64,000 bases of DNA from Notamacropus eugenii. Taxonomy: Eukaryota > Chordata > Mammalia > Diprotodontia > Macropodidae. The notes below the pieces were generated by a model. It ran no database searches, was not told where the DNA came from, and saw nothing but the letters and a program-made list of their open reading frames with translations. This document shows, in pieces, positions 21,620-32,265 of the stretch. Position 1 is the first letter of the stretch; every line of letters starts with the position of its first letter. The stretch lies in the NCBI RefSeq assembly GCF_028372415.1, contig NC_092873.1, forward strand, positions 355,536,128 through 355,600,127, written 5' to 3'. The translations under genes were made by a program, and so were the position numbers.

Positions 21620-22245
21620 AAAATGAGTATCCCCTAGGAGAGAATGGGAAGGTGTGAGCAAGGTGTAACATGAACAACTCTGTTGGGGGTGTAAGCTCAG
21701 TTTTCACGTGGACAGTCTCAGGCAGGTGAAAGTGAGGACTTCTAAACCTCAGAGTTCTCACGAGGCCCACCAGGGAACAGCTGGGGATTGAGGCGTGAAA
21801 CACGGGCTATCTTGTGTATTTCCACCTCTTCTCAGTGGGAAACTTGATGGGGAGAGCATCCCACCCTTGAGATTGGTCCGTGGTCTGAGCACACCTGTTG
21901 TTAATTAGCTAGGGGCTGAGAGCCCGCACGGTATTCACGTGCAAACTATGTGGCGGGAGAGCTTAAGTAGGGACAGGAAAGCCTGAAGGCTCTCTTCTTG
22001 CTGCGGGGCCCTTAGAAGGAAGAGGGTCCCTCCCCTCTTCCACTCCCATCCTCTTGCTGTATGATCCTTGCCCCTTGGGAGGAGGAGGATTCCTCTCTCC
22101 TGAGGAAGAATTTCACCCTGCATATGGATACATAGCTAAGACCCTGAATAAAGCCTAACCCTTGTTTGACTCCGGAAAGTCCCTTCTCTCAATATGTTTA
22201 TCCGGATGGCCACCGAAGACCTGGACGAAAGGTAAGAAGACTCAG
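21620..22245 (+). mobile_element. LTR-like block, possible solo LTR of an endogenous retrovirus
   Basis: About 600 bp of non-SINE, non-LINE DNA with a promoter-like middle part, an AATAAA near 22147 and a GC-richer tail, the general layout of a retroviral LTR. No internal region, second LTR or coding part is recognised beside it, so if real it is an old solo LTR. The family is not determined. I regard it as a fossil and the call as tentative. Confidence 0.35.
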
Positions 22246-22329
22246 GTAGCTCATCAGCCTCTAGGCCGAACACAACTCAAAGAATCATCAAATGTATGGG
22301 GGGGCAGGGGGGAATGTCTGGATAGTCCG

Positions 22330-22690
22330 TGTGCTCTGCTGATACACTTGAAATATGAAGAGAAAATGAGGAAGACTGCCAACATATTGGGTGGATCTGT
22401 GTCGGACTTTCGGGAATATGTACAAGAGTCCAAAGAACAGGCAGGCACTGAGTTATGCATCACTGCAAATACCCACATTGATAAGATGACAGTTCTTTTT
22501 GGGTATTACCTCAACATGAGTTTCATGTATTTTCTTCTCCAAAATAAAGTTTAATTAGTCCTAAATTTACCCTGCTTCAACTCTTAGAATGCCTCCTTCT
22601 AGAATTTTGGAATTTGCTTCATAAGAAGCCCTGGGTACACCTTGTCCATACCAGTTGTGATAATAAAGATTTTGATGCTATGCCTTCAGC
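22330..22690 (+). other. Unidentified open stretch, possible retrocopy fragment
   Basis: An open frame ending at 22554 reads EEKMRKTANILGGSVSDF and then REYVQESKEQAGTELC, followed by an AATAAA at about 22543 and another at about 22667. The composition looks more protein-like than neighbouring frames. I do not recognise the parent gene. It could be the end of a processed pseudogene or chance. Confidence 0.25.
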
Positions 22691-23149
22691 TTTTGTCTTT
22701 CCAATGTGGAATTCTAAAACTTTAAAAATCTGCCATCATATGGATGCCTTTGGATCCCTTTGTCATCTTTGATGAAATTCTTCTAGTTCTCTCTGGTACA
22801 GTGTGACCAAAGCTACAGGCAACGTTCCAGGAAGGGCCACAGTTTCACCTTAGGGTAAAGTGACATTTTTTCTTGCTTCCAACACTTCTTGGTGATTATC
22901 CACAGCAGTGTTCTGCCTACAGTAAACATTAAGCAAATGCGAAGGTAAATTGAATGCCCAAGGTTTTGTTGGCCTTAAATAACAGAGAATGAAAGGGATA
23001 TGCACATCCTGGGAAAAATTTTAAAATTGCCCACGTGTGCTTGAAAATTATGACCATGATGTTATGCTGCCCACCCATACATCCCAGTCCTTCCAAGGTA
23101 ATACATGTGGCTTGGTATCACAAAGTAAGTCACATGAGGATTGAAACTT

Positions 23150-23790
23150 TCTGTCATTAGAAGTGTATACTTGAGCAAATTGTCAGTAACCACTTGAAAA
23201 ATGCCCAAATTCTAATCAAATAAATGTAGATTTAAACAGTTTTGAGGTACCGCCTTTACGCCCATCAAATTGATAATATGAAATTATCAAATTCAGTCTT
23301 GGGGATAGTGTTGTGGAGGAAGATTTCCTAATGTTTGTGGAATTGAGTTGGTGCAATGTTTTTATAACGCAACATGCCAACATACAGTGTTATAAAACTG
23401 CTCATAGACCTTTGACCTAGGTATCTTCCTTACTAGACCTATTCCTTAAGGATGTTAAATAAAATACCTAAAAATCCATCTGTACAAAAATACTCAGAAC
23501 AGCTTTGTTTGTAACAGCAAGGGAAAAAATAACCCATCCAGCCATTAAGGAATGGTTGAACAAATTATGTAATATAAAAATAATAGAATATTGTATCACA
23601 TTAAAAAATTACAAATTTGAATTTTTTAAATGTTGGAAAATGTGATTAGATGCAGTGAAGGCAGAACCATGGCAATAATAGGAAACTGATATAACTATAA
23701 CTGTAGAGGAGACTGGATAATAAATAGCAACAAAGGCATTTTAAAAACAGCTATCAGAAGAGGACATAGCAGCTAAAAGAAATGTTTTTT
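23150..23790 (+). repeat. L1 LINE 3' end
   Basis: Sense L1 ORF2/3' text: 'cataaaactgctcatagacc'-like, 'tccatctgtacaaaaatact', 'cagaacagctttgtttgtaa' and 'ttaaggaatggttgaacaaa'. Decayed and 5'-truncated. The same segment appears inverted in the antisense L1 copies at 31.4, 34.7, 50.2 and 59.7 kb. Confidence 0.7.
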
Positions 23791-24354
23791 GCTATTTTAT
23801 TAACATACATGTTCTCTTGACACATGACTATTTGGAGTTCATTTCCCTAATCATACACTGAGCTAATCAATTTCTTCAAGGAAGTGACTCCCAGATCCCT
23901 TTCCTGGGTGTAATACACACGATGAGGAAAACAAATATAAAAAATGAGATGAATAATCTGGTTTACCATAATCTAAATCTTCTGAATCATTTTGTGACTA
24001 TCCTGACTGGTATTCACATAAAATGAATGCATAAAGCTATCAGTCACAATTTTTTTCATTTGACAATTTTCATCACTTTATTTTAAAGGCTTGTGGCATT
24101 TTAGACAAGTTATGCTCTTATGATTATTTTTTAAGAAAAATATTTTAAAGAGAGAGCTCAATATTTAAAGGAATCCTGTTGTCAGAACAGAAACTAGGCA
24201 CAGGGAAACCAGAGTTCTGGCCCAAATACTGATATCCTTCCCTCTGCCTCCCTGTTCCCTACCCGTCTCAGAACACTGTCCAACTAACCAGCTTCATCCC
24301 TTGTTTGGCACCCAGGTTACCATTGCTGGCTAGAATCTCTAGCTACCACACCCT

Positions 24355-24595
24355 TCAAGATAGCTAGGTGGTGCAATGGATCGAGTGCTGGACCTGGCAT
24401 CAGGAAGACCTGAGTTCATAGCTAACCTTAAACAAGTGTCAGTAGCTATATGACCCTGGACATATCACTTAACCCCTGCCTGCCTCAGTTTCCTCAGCTG
24501 TAAAATGGGTTATTGTGAGGATCAAAGGAGATATTGGCAAAATGCTTTATAAACCTTACAGCATTGTATAAATGCCAGCTCTTATGGCAACACTC
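24355..24595 (+). repeat. Marsupial MIR-like SINE, near full length
   Basis: Starts 'agctaggtggtgcaatggat' with a tRNA-like box, then 'aggaagacctgagttcatag', 'tatgaccctggacatatcac', 'cagtttcctcagctgtaaaa'. This head sequence is the signature of the marsupial SINE family and is the strongest lineage clue in the window. Confidence 0.85.
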
Positions 24596-24839
24596 CTCTC
24601 CCAGTAGAATGTGTTTAAGTGCCAAATTGACTTGGAGACGCACACCATAAAACCCATGTACACACTGTTCCAGAGTAAACTCAGGGCCCTATAGTTCTCT
24701 GTCTCCTTTTCCTTCCAAAACCCTTGGCTGTGTTGTTAACAAACTCCTCTTCATCCTAGATCTCTGAATACACTGGCATACAATAATTGCTTAATAAATG
24801 CTTGTTTCCTCTCTTAATTCTTCCTACATCTCAAACACA

Positions 24840-25025
24840 CAGATCTGGACATCAGTCTCTTAGAAGTCAGCTGGTCTCATCCCCTCATTTTATAGACAAG
24901 GAAAGTGAGCCCCAGAGAATCAAGGTGACTTGCTCAGGGTCACATGGGCATTAAGTTACAGAGCCAAGATTCCAACCCAGGTCCTCTGACCCCAGAGCCA
25001 GAGCACTCCTCAATGGCACATGTTC
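24840..25025 (-). repeat. MIR, antisense
   Basis: Antisense MIR text 'cctcattttatagacaagga', 'gtgacttgctcagggtcaca' and 'ccaacccaggtcctctgacc'. Confidence 0.75.
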
Positions 25026-25334
25026 TCTCACATTTCTCTCTTCTTCTGGTGATCACTAAAACCTAGTTTTCTCCTGAAGATATCCTATCTCTAGCCACCC
25101 TCTCCAAGGCCAATGACTCTATCTCTCATACTCCTTGATGTATGGGACCCCGGGGAGGAAGAGTTGGCATGCTCCGTGCTCCTCTTTGCCACTTTCAGAT
25201 GCTCTTTTTGCCACTGCTGGCAGGCATTGCCCCCTTTAAAGTTCACTCCATCCTTTCCAGATCCTATTATTGTAATCTCTGACCCTCCAGGTCATTCACC
25301 TGCCCATCACCCCAGCCCTGTTCTTATTCTTTAG

Positions 25335-25560
25335 TCCTTTTCAGCCGTTTCCCCATTTGGGGTTTTCTTGGCAAAGATACCAGAGTGGGTTTGCCACTTC
25401 TCCAGCTCATTTTACAGATGAGGAAATTTGAGGCAAACAGGATTAAGTGACTTGGCCAAGGTCACACAACTAGGAAATGTCTGAGGTCAGATTTGAACTC
25501 AGGTCTTCCTGATTCCAGGCCCAGCAGTTTATCCACTGTGCCACCTAACTGGCCCACCCT
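25335..25560 (-). repeat. Marsupial MIR-like SINE, antisense
   Basis: Begins 'ggggttttcttggcaaagat', passes 'gacttggccaaggtcacaca' and ends 'tatccactgtgccacctaac', the complete antisense SINE. Confidence 0.85.
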
Positions 25561-26004
25561 GAAATAAATTCAGAAGTTACTTAACTTCCTCAGTTCTCAT
25601 AACATCTGTCTCCAGATGTCTATCTCTCATTCATACACATCCCTCCTGCCAAGCACAACAGAATTTGCTCCAGGGCCCAGAATTCTAGTTATGGCTTTGC
25701 CTATTGTTAATGTTTTAGTAAAGTTTCTACTACTCAATCATAAGCTGTGTAAAGATATGGGATATGGGCTCAGATTCAATCTTGCCCTATTCAATCTTGC
25801 CCTATCACAAGGCTTAGATTCTATCTGGTCCACTTATCAATACAGGCATCACAAATGCCGAGATTTTTTAAGAGTCTGGCCATTATGGAGGATTTCTAAT
25901 AAACTTTGTTTTCCTTTGACTGAAAAAAAAAGATAGGATATGTCCTATTTACATCCCCTTATAAATAATAGAATCACAGAATGTCAGAGATGGAAGAAAC
26001 CATC

Positions 26005-26220
26005 TAATCCAGAACTTCTCAACCTGGGATTGATGGATAGATTTCAGGAGTCTGTGAACTTGGATAGGAGGTGCGAGAGAGATTACATCTTTACTTCAAT
26101 GATTGACTTCCTTTGTAATCTATGTATTTTACTTTGTACATTTAAAAACATTCTGCAAAGGAGTCCATAGGCCGCCTAAGGGGTCCATAGCACCAAAAAA
26201 GTTAGGAACCGCTGTTCTAA
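26005..26220 (+). repeat. hAT-like non-autonomous element with visible inverted ends
   Basis: Left end 'cagaacttctcaacctggg' and right end 'aaaaagttaggaaccgctg' are imperfect inverted repeats. The middle holds 'gtgaacttggataggaggtg'. This is the best-kept copy of the family seen near 1060, 9080 and 57345. Confidence 0.55.
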
Positions 26221-26909
26221 ACCAACCCCACTCTTTTTAAAGAAGAGAAATCTGAGCCCCAGAAAAAAAAAGTGGAAAGAATTATAGAAAAAGAGGGATT
26301 GTTGTTAACAGTAGAAGAGAATTCCAGGAAAAACAATAAAATAATAGAAGGGGGGCAAAGAGCAGATGGAAGCGAATTGTAGCCAGAGAACAGATTTGTT
26401 TTTTCCTAGTTGGTCCTTGACTCTGAACCACAGGGATTCAGGTGAGGAAGAGAGAATTTCCCAGCCAAAGGACAGCAGGTTGTTATCCCCTTTTCAGTAA
26501 CAGTAATTCTACCTCCAGTCCACCTTGGGTGTTGATTTTATTTTCCCCTTCAGGGGTTTTCTAACTCCCAGACCAGTACTCTATGCATATTCCACTAAGC
26601 ATTCAATACATATTTGTTGAATGAATGAATAAATGAATGAACATAGCTATTAGTCATAGGAGCTAATGTGAAAAGAGATGATAGAGGCCATCTAATCCAG
26701 TTCTACCATTTTACAGATGTCAGATTACCTCAGAGAAACTTAGAAACTTATCTAAGGACAGAAAATCAAGTCAACATCTGAGTAGAAGGCGGAGGTAGAG
26801 CTGCCATTGGGAAGGATAAGAAAAGCAACCAAGACAAAAACTTGACCTCTCATCACCACACTCAGGGACTCAGCTTCCATCCCCAGTATACTTCTCCACT
26901 TGTTATTCC

Positions 26910-27130
26910 TTCTTCATTTTTTGAAGAGTACCAGTGACATCACACTGTCTTGATTTGCCTGTGAATTGGATTTGAGTGAGGCAGAGTTGCACAAAGTCAC
27001 CAGCCTCACTCTCTCTTCAAGTCATCAAGGTCCAGTGGTGATATGACTGGTGATGGCCTGGGTGCAGTGGATGACCTTGACTTCTTTGATGCTAAGTGCT
27101 CCACAGCACCTGCTTCAGCTGCCTTCATGG
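26910..27130 (+). repeat. Marsupial interspersed repeat, copy 1 of a pair
   Basis: Shares 'gaattggatttgagtgaggc', 'aaagtcaccagcctcact' and 'catcaaggtccagtgg' with 28270-28425. The spacing is kept, so this is one dispersed family, probably a marsupial SINE. Confidence 0.55.
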
Positions 27131-27419
27131 CCAATGAAACAAATTGTTCTCATCAACCCATTCTGCAGGGAAGTCTTCACAGGTCTGGGGTAGACATTCC
27201 TCTCACATGCTGATGGGTTTGAGGCCTTTTGGCTACCTTCAGCCTGGTTTAGTCCATCCGCCAGGACAGTTTTACTGCGATTGCTCATGCTACAGCTTCT
27301 TAGGGCCACAGATGAGCATAGCTATCAAGTCAACATCTAAGCTGAACCTCGAGGGCAGAGCTGCTGTTGCCTCCTAAAAAGGATGTGATCATCTACTGTC
27401 CTTTTTCCTTTTCTGAATC

Positions 27420-27995
27420 TCTGTTGCTCAGATCCAAAGGCTACCTACCTGAAACTCCCATCCCTGCTCTCTCGTGCTCACCTGTCAATTTTGCCCTGTC
27501 TTCCCTTTCTATTGCCAATATTTGTTTTGAAATTCCCTGAAACACTCTGGCCTCCCAATCTATTTACTTCTCAGTTCCCATGATCTATTACCTTCCCTCC
27601 ACTTGTCACATACAGGAATGTCCAAACTTATGATCTCACCATCACCCATGACTAGTCATCATCCAGAACTCTGAAATTCTGCTCACATCATTCCCTCATC
27701 ATTCTGTCTCTTCTTTCTATCTTATTCCTCCTAAATCCATACTTCCTTTAGTCATAGCACTCCTCTCTGCCTTCCTAGTCCATTGGGACTCTGGCCTCAC
27801 TTTTTCTCTGTTCCTAATAATGTCCTTATAGTTAATTAAGTCAACTTTATACTGTTTTCTACCCTGAAATCCCTTGTCTCTGCATTCTTCTGCCACTCAT
27901 ATCTTTCTAAACACAAATTCTGGGATTTCCCCACCATCTATCTTTCCTCACTCATACTCACATATTGCTAAATGCCACTGGAAGAAGTTGCACAA
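27420..27995 (+). repeat. L2 LINE, ORF segment
   Basis: C/T-rich text without purine runs, such as 'ctcctaaatccatacttcct' and 'tctgcattcttctgccactc', resembles the upstream part of the L2 ORF. Assigned with its downstream neighbours at 28857 and 31977, which are clearer. Confidence 0.45.
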
Positions 27996-28269
27996 TCATG
28001 CAGATTAATCCACTATAAATGATATGTCCATTATTATGTTATATATCCACTATAAAATTATGTTATCTAAGCTTAGATAGACCCTGGCTTGTAAAGAGTA
28101 ATTCTTTTCATTGCCCCTGATTGATTTTATCACACTACTCACAGCTACTTTAATTCAGTAGAATTAGAAAGGAGGGTCCTCATGTGTTTATTTCTTTTAA
28201 GAGCAGTGACTTTAGCCTCAGAAGGCCTACGTTCAAATCTCCTATCTGACACTTCTACTTCTATAACAT

Positions 28270-28425
28270 TGTCGTTGCTTGTCCTTCGTTCAAAGAGGAC
28301 TGAGGACATCAAGAGAGTCCTATCTTGACTTCATGGGGAGTTGGATTGAAGTGAGGCAGAGCCAAGCAAAGTCATCAGCCTCACTGTCTCCTCCAGAGTC
28401 ATCAAAGTCCAGTGGAACCATAAAC
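28270..28425 (+). repeat. Marsupial interspersed repeat, copy 2 of a pair
   Basis: Homologous to 26910-27130: 'gttggattgaagtgaggcag', 'aaagtcatcagcctcactgt', 'catcaaagtccagtgg'. It opens with 'ttgtccttcgttcaaagagg'. Confidence 0.55.
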
Positions 28426-28704
28426 GAGTCACTTAACATTCTTGGCCTCAGCTTCCTCACCTATAGAATGAGGGAGTTGTACTAGATGGCCTCTGATGTC
28501 AACTCTAAATTTATGATTCTTAGAGTTTTCTCTTTAAGCTATCTACCTCATTCCTCCCCTTCTTTCCTGCCAAAGGAAGATTTTAAGTAAAAAATTTAAA
28601 AATCTCTCTCTGGGTAGAGGAGGGATACATTTGTAAGTGAAGATATCATAGAAACAAAATATGTTGATAAATATTTTTAAATGGTGTTTAAAATACATAA
28701 TAGC

Positions 28705-28830
28705 ACTTAAACGTTAAATAACCTGGCCAGGACCACACAGTTACTAAGGGTCTGAGACCAGATTTGAACTCAGGTCCTCCTGACTCAAGGGCTAATGCTT
28801 TATCCACTGTATCACCTAGTCATCTAATAA
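28705..28830 (-). repeat. Marsupial MIR-like SINE fragment, antisense
   Basis: Contains 'agatttgaactcaggtcctc' and ends 'tatccactgtatcacctagt', the antisense head of the SINE. Confidence 0.75.
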
Positions 28831-28856
28831 CACATCTTCTCAATAGAAATAAAAAT

Positions 28857-29335
28857 AGAAGCCACACATGAGGACCCTCCTTTCCAATTCTATTCCTCAG
28901 ATCCCCTCCACATTCTCTTTCTTTGTTCCAGTCTATAAAGAACAGTCCCTTCTCCTTGTCAAAACTGACTTCTCCTTGTATCCTTGATCTCACCTCTCCC
29001 ATCTCCTCCAGAAACTTGTCCTTTCTAGCATCCTCTCTTGCTATGTAAGCTTCAATCTCTCTTTATCCACTGGTTTCTTCTCTGCTGCCTACAAACATAT
29101 CCAAATCTTTAAAATCCTTAAAAATCATTCACCTGACCCTTTTATGACCTAAAGCTCCAGCCTGTGTCTCTCCTCTGGTTCTCAGTCAGACTCCTAGAAA
29201 AAGCCACCCTCCTTGGCTGCCTTTAGTCCCACACCCTCCCACTCACACCTCAGCCCCATGCAGTCTGATTTCCAACTCTTCCACTTGACTGAAACTGCTC
29301 TCTCCAAAATCACCATCACCATTATCTCTTGAGGA
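28857..29335 (+). repeat. L2 LINE, middle segment before an insertion cluster
   Basis: Runs into 'ccacttgactgaaactgctc', 'tctccaaaatcaccatcacc', a recognisable L2 reverse-transcriptase region. The next L2 text in consensus order resumes only at about 31977. Confidence 0.55.
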
Positions 29336-29382
29336 CAGAGAGAGAGACAGAGAGACAGAGAGACAGAGAGAGAGAGAGTTAA
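29335..29382. repeat. (GACAGA)n / (GA)n simple repeat
   Basis: Short purine tract built of GAGACAGA units. Confidence 0.9.
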
Positions 29383-30055
29383 ACACCCTGTTATTGCTTT
29401 TCATACTGAGAACACTTTTCTCTAGACTTGAAGTGGCACCTTGACTGGTCTACACATGAGCTCACTCCTGGGGACCTTTGAATTAGGTCAAACCTAAAGA
29501 GTTAGAGGTGTTTCAGACCAGGAGCAGCTCTGCGGAGGTAGATCTTTGTGCCTATACCAAAGGGTATTTCTCCCCTCCCTACCTCATCAATCAGGGTGTT
29601 TTATTAGTGGAGCTATGGGATGCTTAGGAAGTACTCCACCCTACACAAAACAGACAGACAGATGGACAAAGAAAAGCGGTGCTCAGGCAGTTTGAAGAAG
29701 TCAAAGAAGAGAGTTGGTCATGGACTCTATACTTGCAGAGCTAACCTTGTTAATGGAGAGTTGAAAGGAACAGACGAGAGAAGCCCAGATGCATGAACTG
29801 CCCAGCAGAAGATGCTCCATCAAGTGTCCTAATACCCGGAGAGGAGATAAAGGACAGTGGCTCGCGAGTCGAGAGTCATGAGTTGCTTTGACCACATGCG
29901 CTCCCTACATATGTGCCTCATAAGTTTGTGCCCACTTTTCCCATGGGTGATGTGTTTATTTGTGAGTGTACCCCAGATTTCTGAAGAGGGATACTTTGTA
30001 GATAGTTATTAGTTGTTCTTACTAAGTCATTATAGCAAATTTCAGTGCCGTGAGC
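29383..30055. other. Non-coding block, no gene recognised
   Basis: About 670 bp not resembling the SINEs or LINEs around it. The GACAGACAGACAGATGG tract near 29650 is a minor simple repeat. It sits inside the interrupted L2 and so is likely part of an inserted element. Confidence 0.3.
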
Positions 30056-30295
30056 TAAGTAGGTAGAGAGCTGTTCCCGGAATCAGGAAGACTGAAGATC
30101 AAATCCAGCCTCAGACATTTCCTAGGTGTGTAATCCTGGGCAAGTCATTTAATCTCTGTTTGCCTCAGTTTTCTCAGCTATCAAATGGGGCTCATAATGG
30201 GATCTTCCCAAATTTTCGTATCCAATAAGATAATATTTGTGTAAAGGCACAGTGCCTGATACATAGTGGGTATTATTTATTTTGTTACTTATGTT
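30055..30295 (+). repeat. Marsupial MIR-like SINE
   Basis: Contains 'atcaaatccagcctcagaca', 'taatcctgggcaagtcattt', 'gcctcagttttctcagctat' and tail 'cagtgcctgatacatagtgg'. Confidence 0.8.
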
Positions 30296-30489
30296 ATTTC
30301 ATTTATTTATATTATTATTATTTATGCTTACTATCTTCCTTCCTTCTATTGTGTGACTATTAATGGAAAGTGAAGGTTTGCGAGCTACGGTTTTAGGAGT
30401 TCAAGTACATAAGAACCTGAATAGTAGCAGCCACTCTCTAAAGGACCCAAGCTGAGGGTGGGCTCTGAGTGTGAATTAGGAAAGCAGCC

Positions 30490-30543
30490 CAGATAGATAG
30501 ATAGATAGATGGATAGATGGATAGATGGATAGATGGATAGATG

Positions 30544-30585
<42 letters not shown>

Positions 30586-30590
30586 CACAC
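30490..30590. repeat. (GATA)n microsatellite with (GGATA) interruptions
   Basis: About 100 bp of tandem GATA with GATGGATA variants in the middle. Read on the minus strand it gives a repeat of Ser-Ile-Tyr-Leu, which is not a real protein. Confidence 0.95.
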
Positions 30591-30817
30591 ACATACATCT
30601 ATGTGTATACCAACATCTATAGCCACACATTTTATTAATAACTTTTGTCTGAACATTAGTCCTCCCGAATCTAGATTGAACCCTTCCTTTTGATAGACAA
30701 GCAATTAAGCAAAAACATCCAATCCAGTAATAATTTTGGCAATATTCTTTCCTGGTTATCCCCCTCCACTTTCCCCTGAGAAAAGAGGCATTTTTCAGTA
30801 TCTGTTCTGAAACCTTC

Positions 30818-30841
30818 ATTTTTTTTTTTTTTTTTTTTTTT
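30818..30841. repeat. Poly(T) tract
   Basis: An uninterrupted run of T, probably the reverse of the A tail of an inserted retro-element. Confidence 0.9.
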
Positions 30842-30959
30842 GCTGTTCCCCAGAGTTTTACTATCTTTTAGTGATCTTTTCATTTAGGAACGTCTTTCTG
30901 ATCCCTCCAGTTGCTGGTGCCTTCTCTCCCCAGAGTTCATTTTGCATATAATTTATATT

Positions 30960-31260
30960 GCATTTTCTAAGAATATGCTGTTTTCTCTATAGAATGTAAT
31001 ACCTTGAGAACAGGGACTGTTTTATTTCATGCTTGTATAACCAGCACCTAGCCCAGTGCCTGGTACATAGTAGAGATCACAGGCTAAAGCATCCAGAGAC
31101 CCTAAATTCCATCTAATCCAATCCCCCTCGCTTTATAGTGAAGGAAACAGAAGTTTAGAAATTTTAAGTGACTTTCCCAAGGTCACAGAAAAAGTATGTC
31201 AGGAGTGGGATATGAACTCAGGTCCTCTAACTCTTGAGTACTTGAGTTATGGAGTTGTGC
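30960..31260. repeat. L2 tail (+) followed by antisense MIR
   Basis: 'ttgagaacagggactgtttt' and 'cccagtgcctggtacatagt' form an L2 tail. From about 31090, 'ccatctaatccaatcccc' and 'actttcccaaggtcacagaa' form an antisense MIR. Confidence 0.65.
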
Positions 31261-31409
31261 AGGATATTGTAATAAATGCTTATTCAATGAATGAACAAAT
31301 GAATTAATGAATGGATATTGTTGCAGATATAAATTATTCTTATTTCTGTTTATTTCACCCTGCATCTGTTAATAAATCTTCTTATATTCCTCTAAATTCC
31401 TTGTATTTC

Positions 31410-31905
31410 TCATTTCTTGCTACACTGTAATACTCTATGACATTAATGAGTCAGTTTTTAAGTCATTCCCTAATTGATGGGCACCCTTTTTGTTTTCAGT
31501 TCTTTGCTGCCAGAAAGAGTGCTAGAAGGAATATTGTGGTTTCTATTAGACTACTGTTTCTGTCTCTTACTTCTTAAGTATGTGTGATCCATTGGAGAAT
31601 CACTGAGTCAAGGGGTATAGACCGTTTTGTCATTCCTTGCATAATTTCATACTAATATTTGTAAGTTAAACCAATTCATCACCTCCCAACAATGTATTAC
31701 TGTGCCTTTACTCTCATACTCCTCTCACTTTGACTATTAAGTTGTCCTTTTTTTTAAATCTTTGTACCAACTTTCAGGGTGGAAGGGGAAATTTCAGAAT
31801 GATTGTCATTTGCATGTCTCTTACCACTGGTGATCTGGATCATATTTTCCTGTGGACAGTTATATTTTGCAATTCTCCTTTTGCAAACTGTTTGTTCCCC
31901 TCCTT
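31410..31905 (-). repeat. L1 LINE 3' fragment, antisense
   Basis: Antisense L1: 'gtcattccctaattgatggg', 'gttctttgctgccagaaaga', 'aatcactgagtcaaggggta' and 'attgtcatttgcatgtctct'. Confidence 0.7.
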
Positions 31906-31974
31906 TGGACCAGTTATGGATTTGGAAATGGACTCCTGGTTTCTTCATTTCAAAATCTAATAATTTTTTTCTGT

Positions 31975-32265
31975 CATCACTTAATTTTGACCTCTCTTCA
32001 GCATTCAACATGACAACCCCATCCTCCTTCTGGGATTTTCATGACACTTTGCTCTCCTGATTCTCTCCTTCTTCTGACTCAGTCTCCTTTCCAGGCTCAT
32101 CATCCATACTCTGTCCTGTCATATGTGAGTGTACTCTCTCTCTTAGGTCCTATTCCCCTGTCTTGCTCAGACCTTGATATTTTATCAGTCCATCCTATCT
32201 TCTCTTCTAGTTCCTGCACGAATTTAGACATAGGCTCAACTATCCAATACCACTTAAGTCAGAAC
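31975..32265 (+). repeat. L2 LINE, downstream continuation
   Basis: 'ttgacctctcttcagcattc' followed by 'gactcagtctcctttccagg' continues the L2 ORF that breaks off near 29335. Confidence 0.55.

Noticed and set aside
30385-30819. 144-codon frame with repeated SIYL residues
   Set aside because: It is the translation of the GATA microsatellite.
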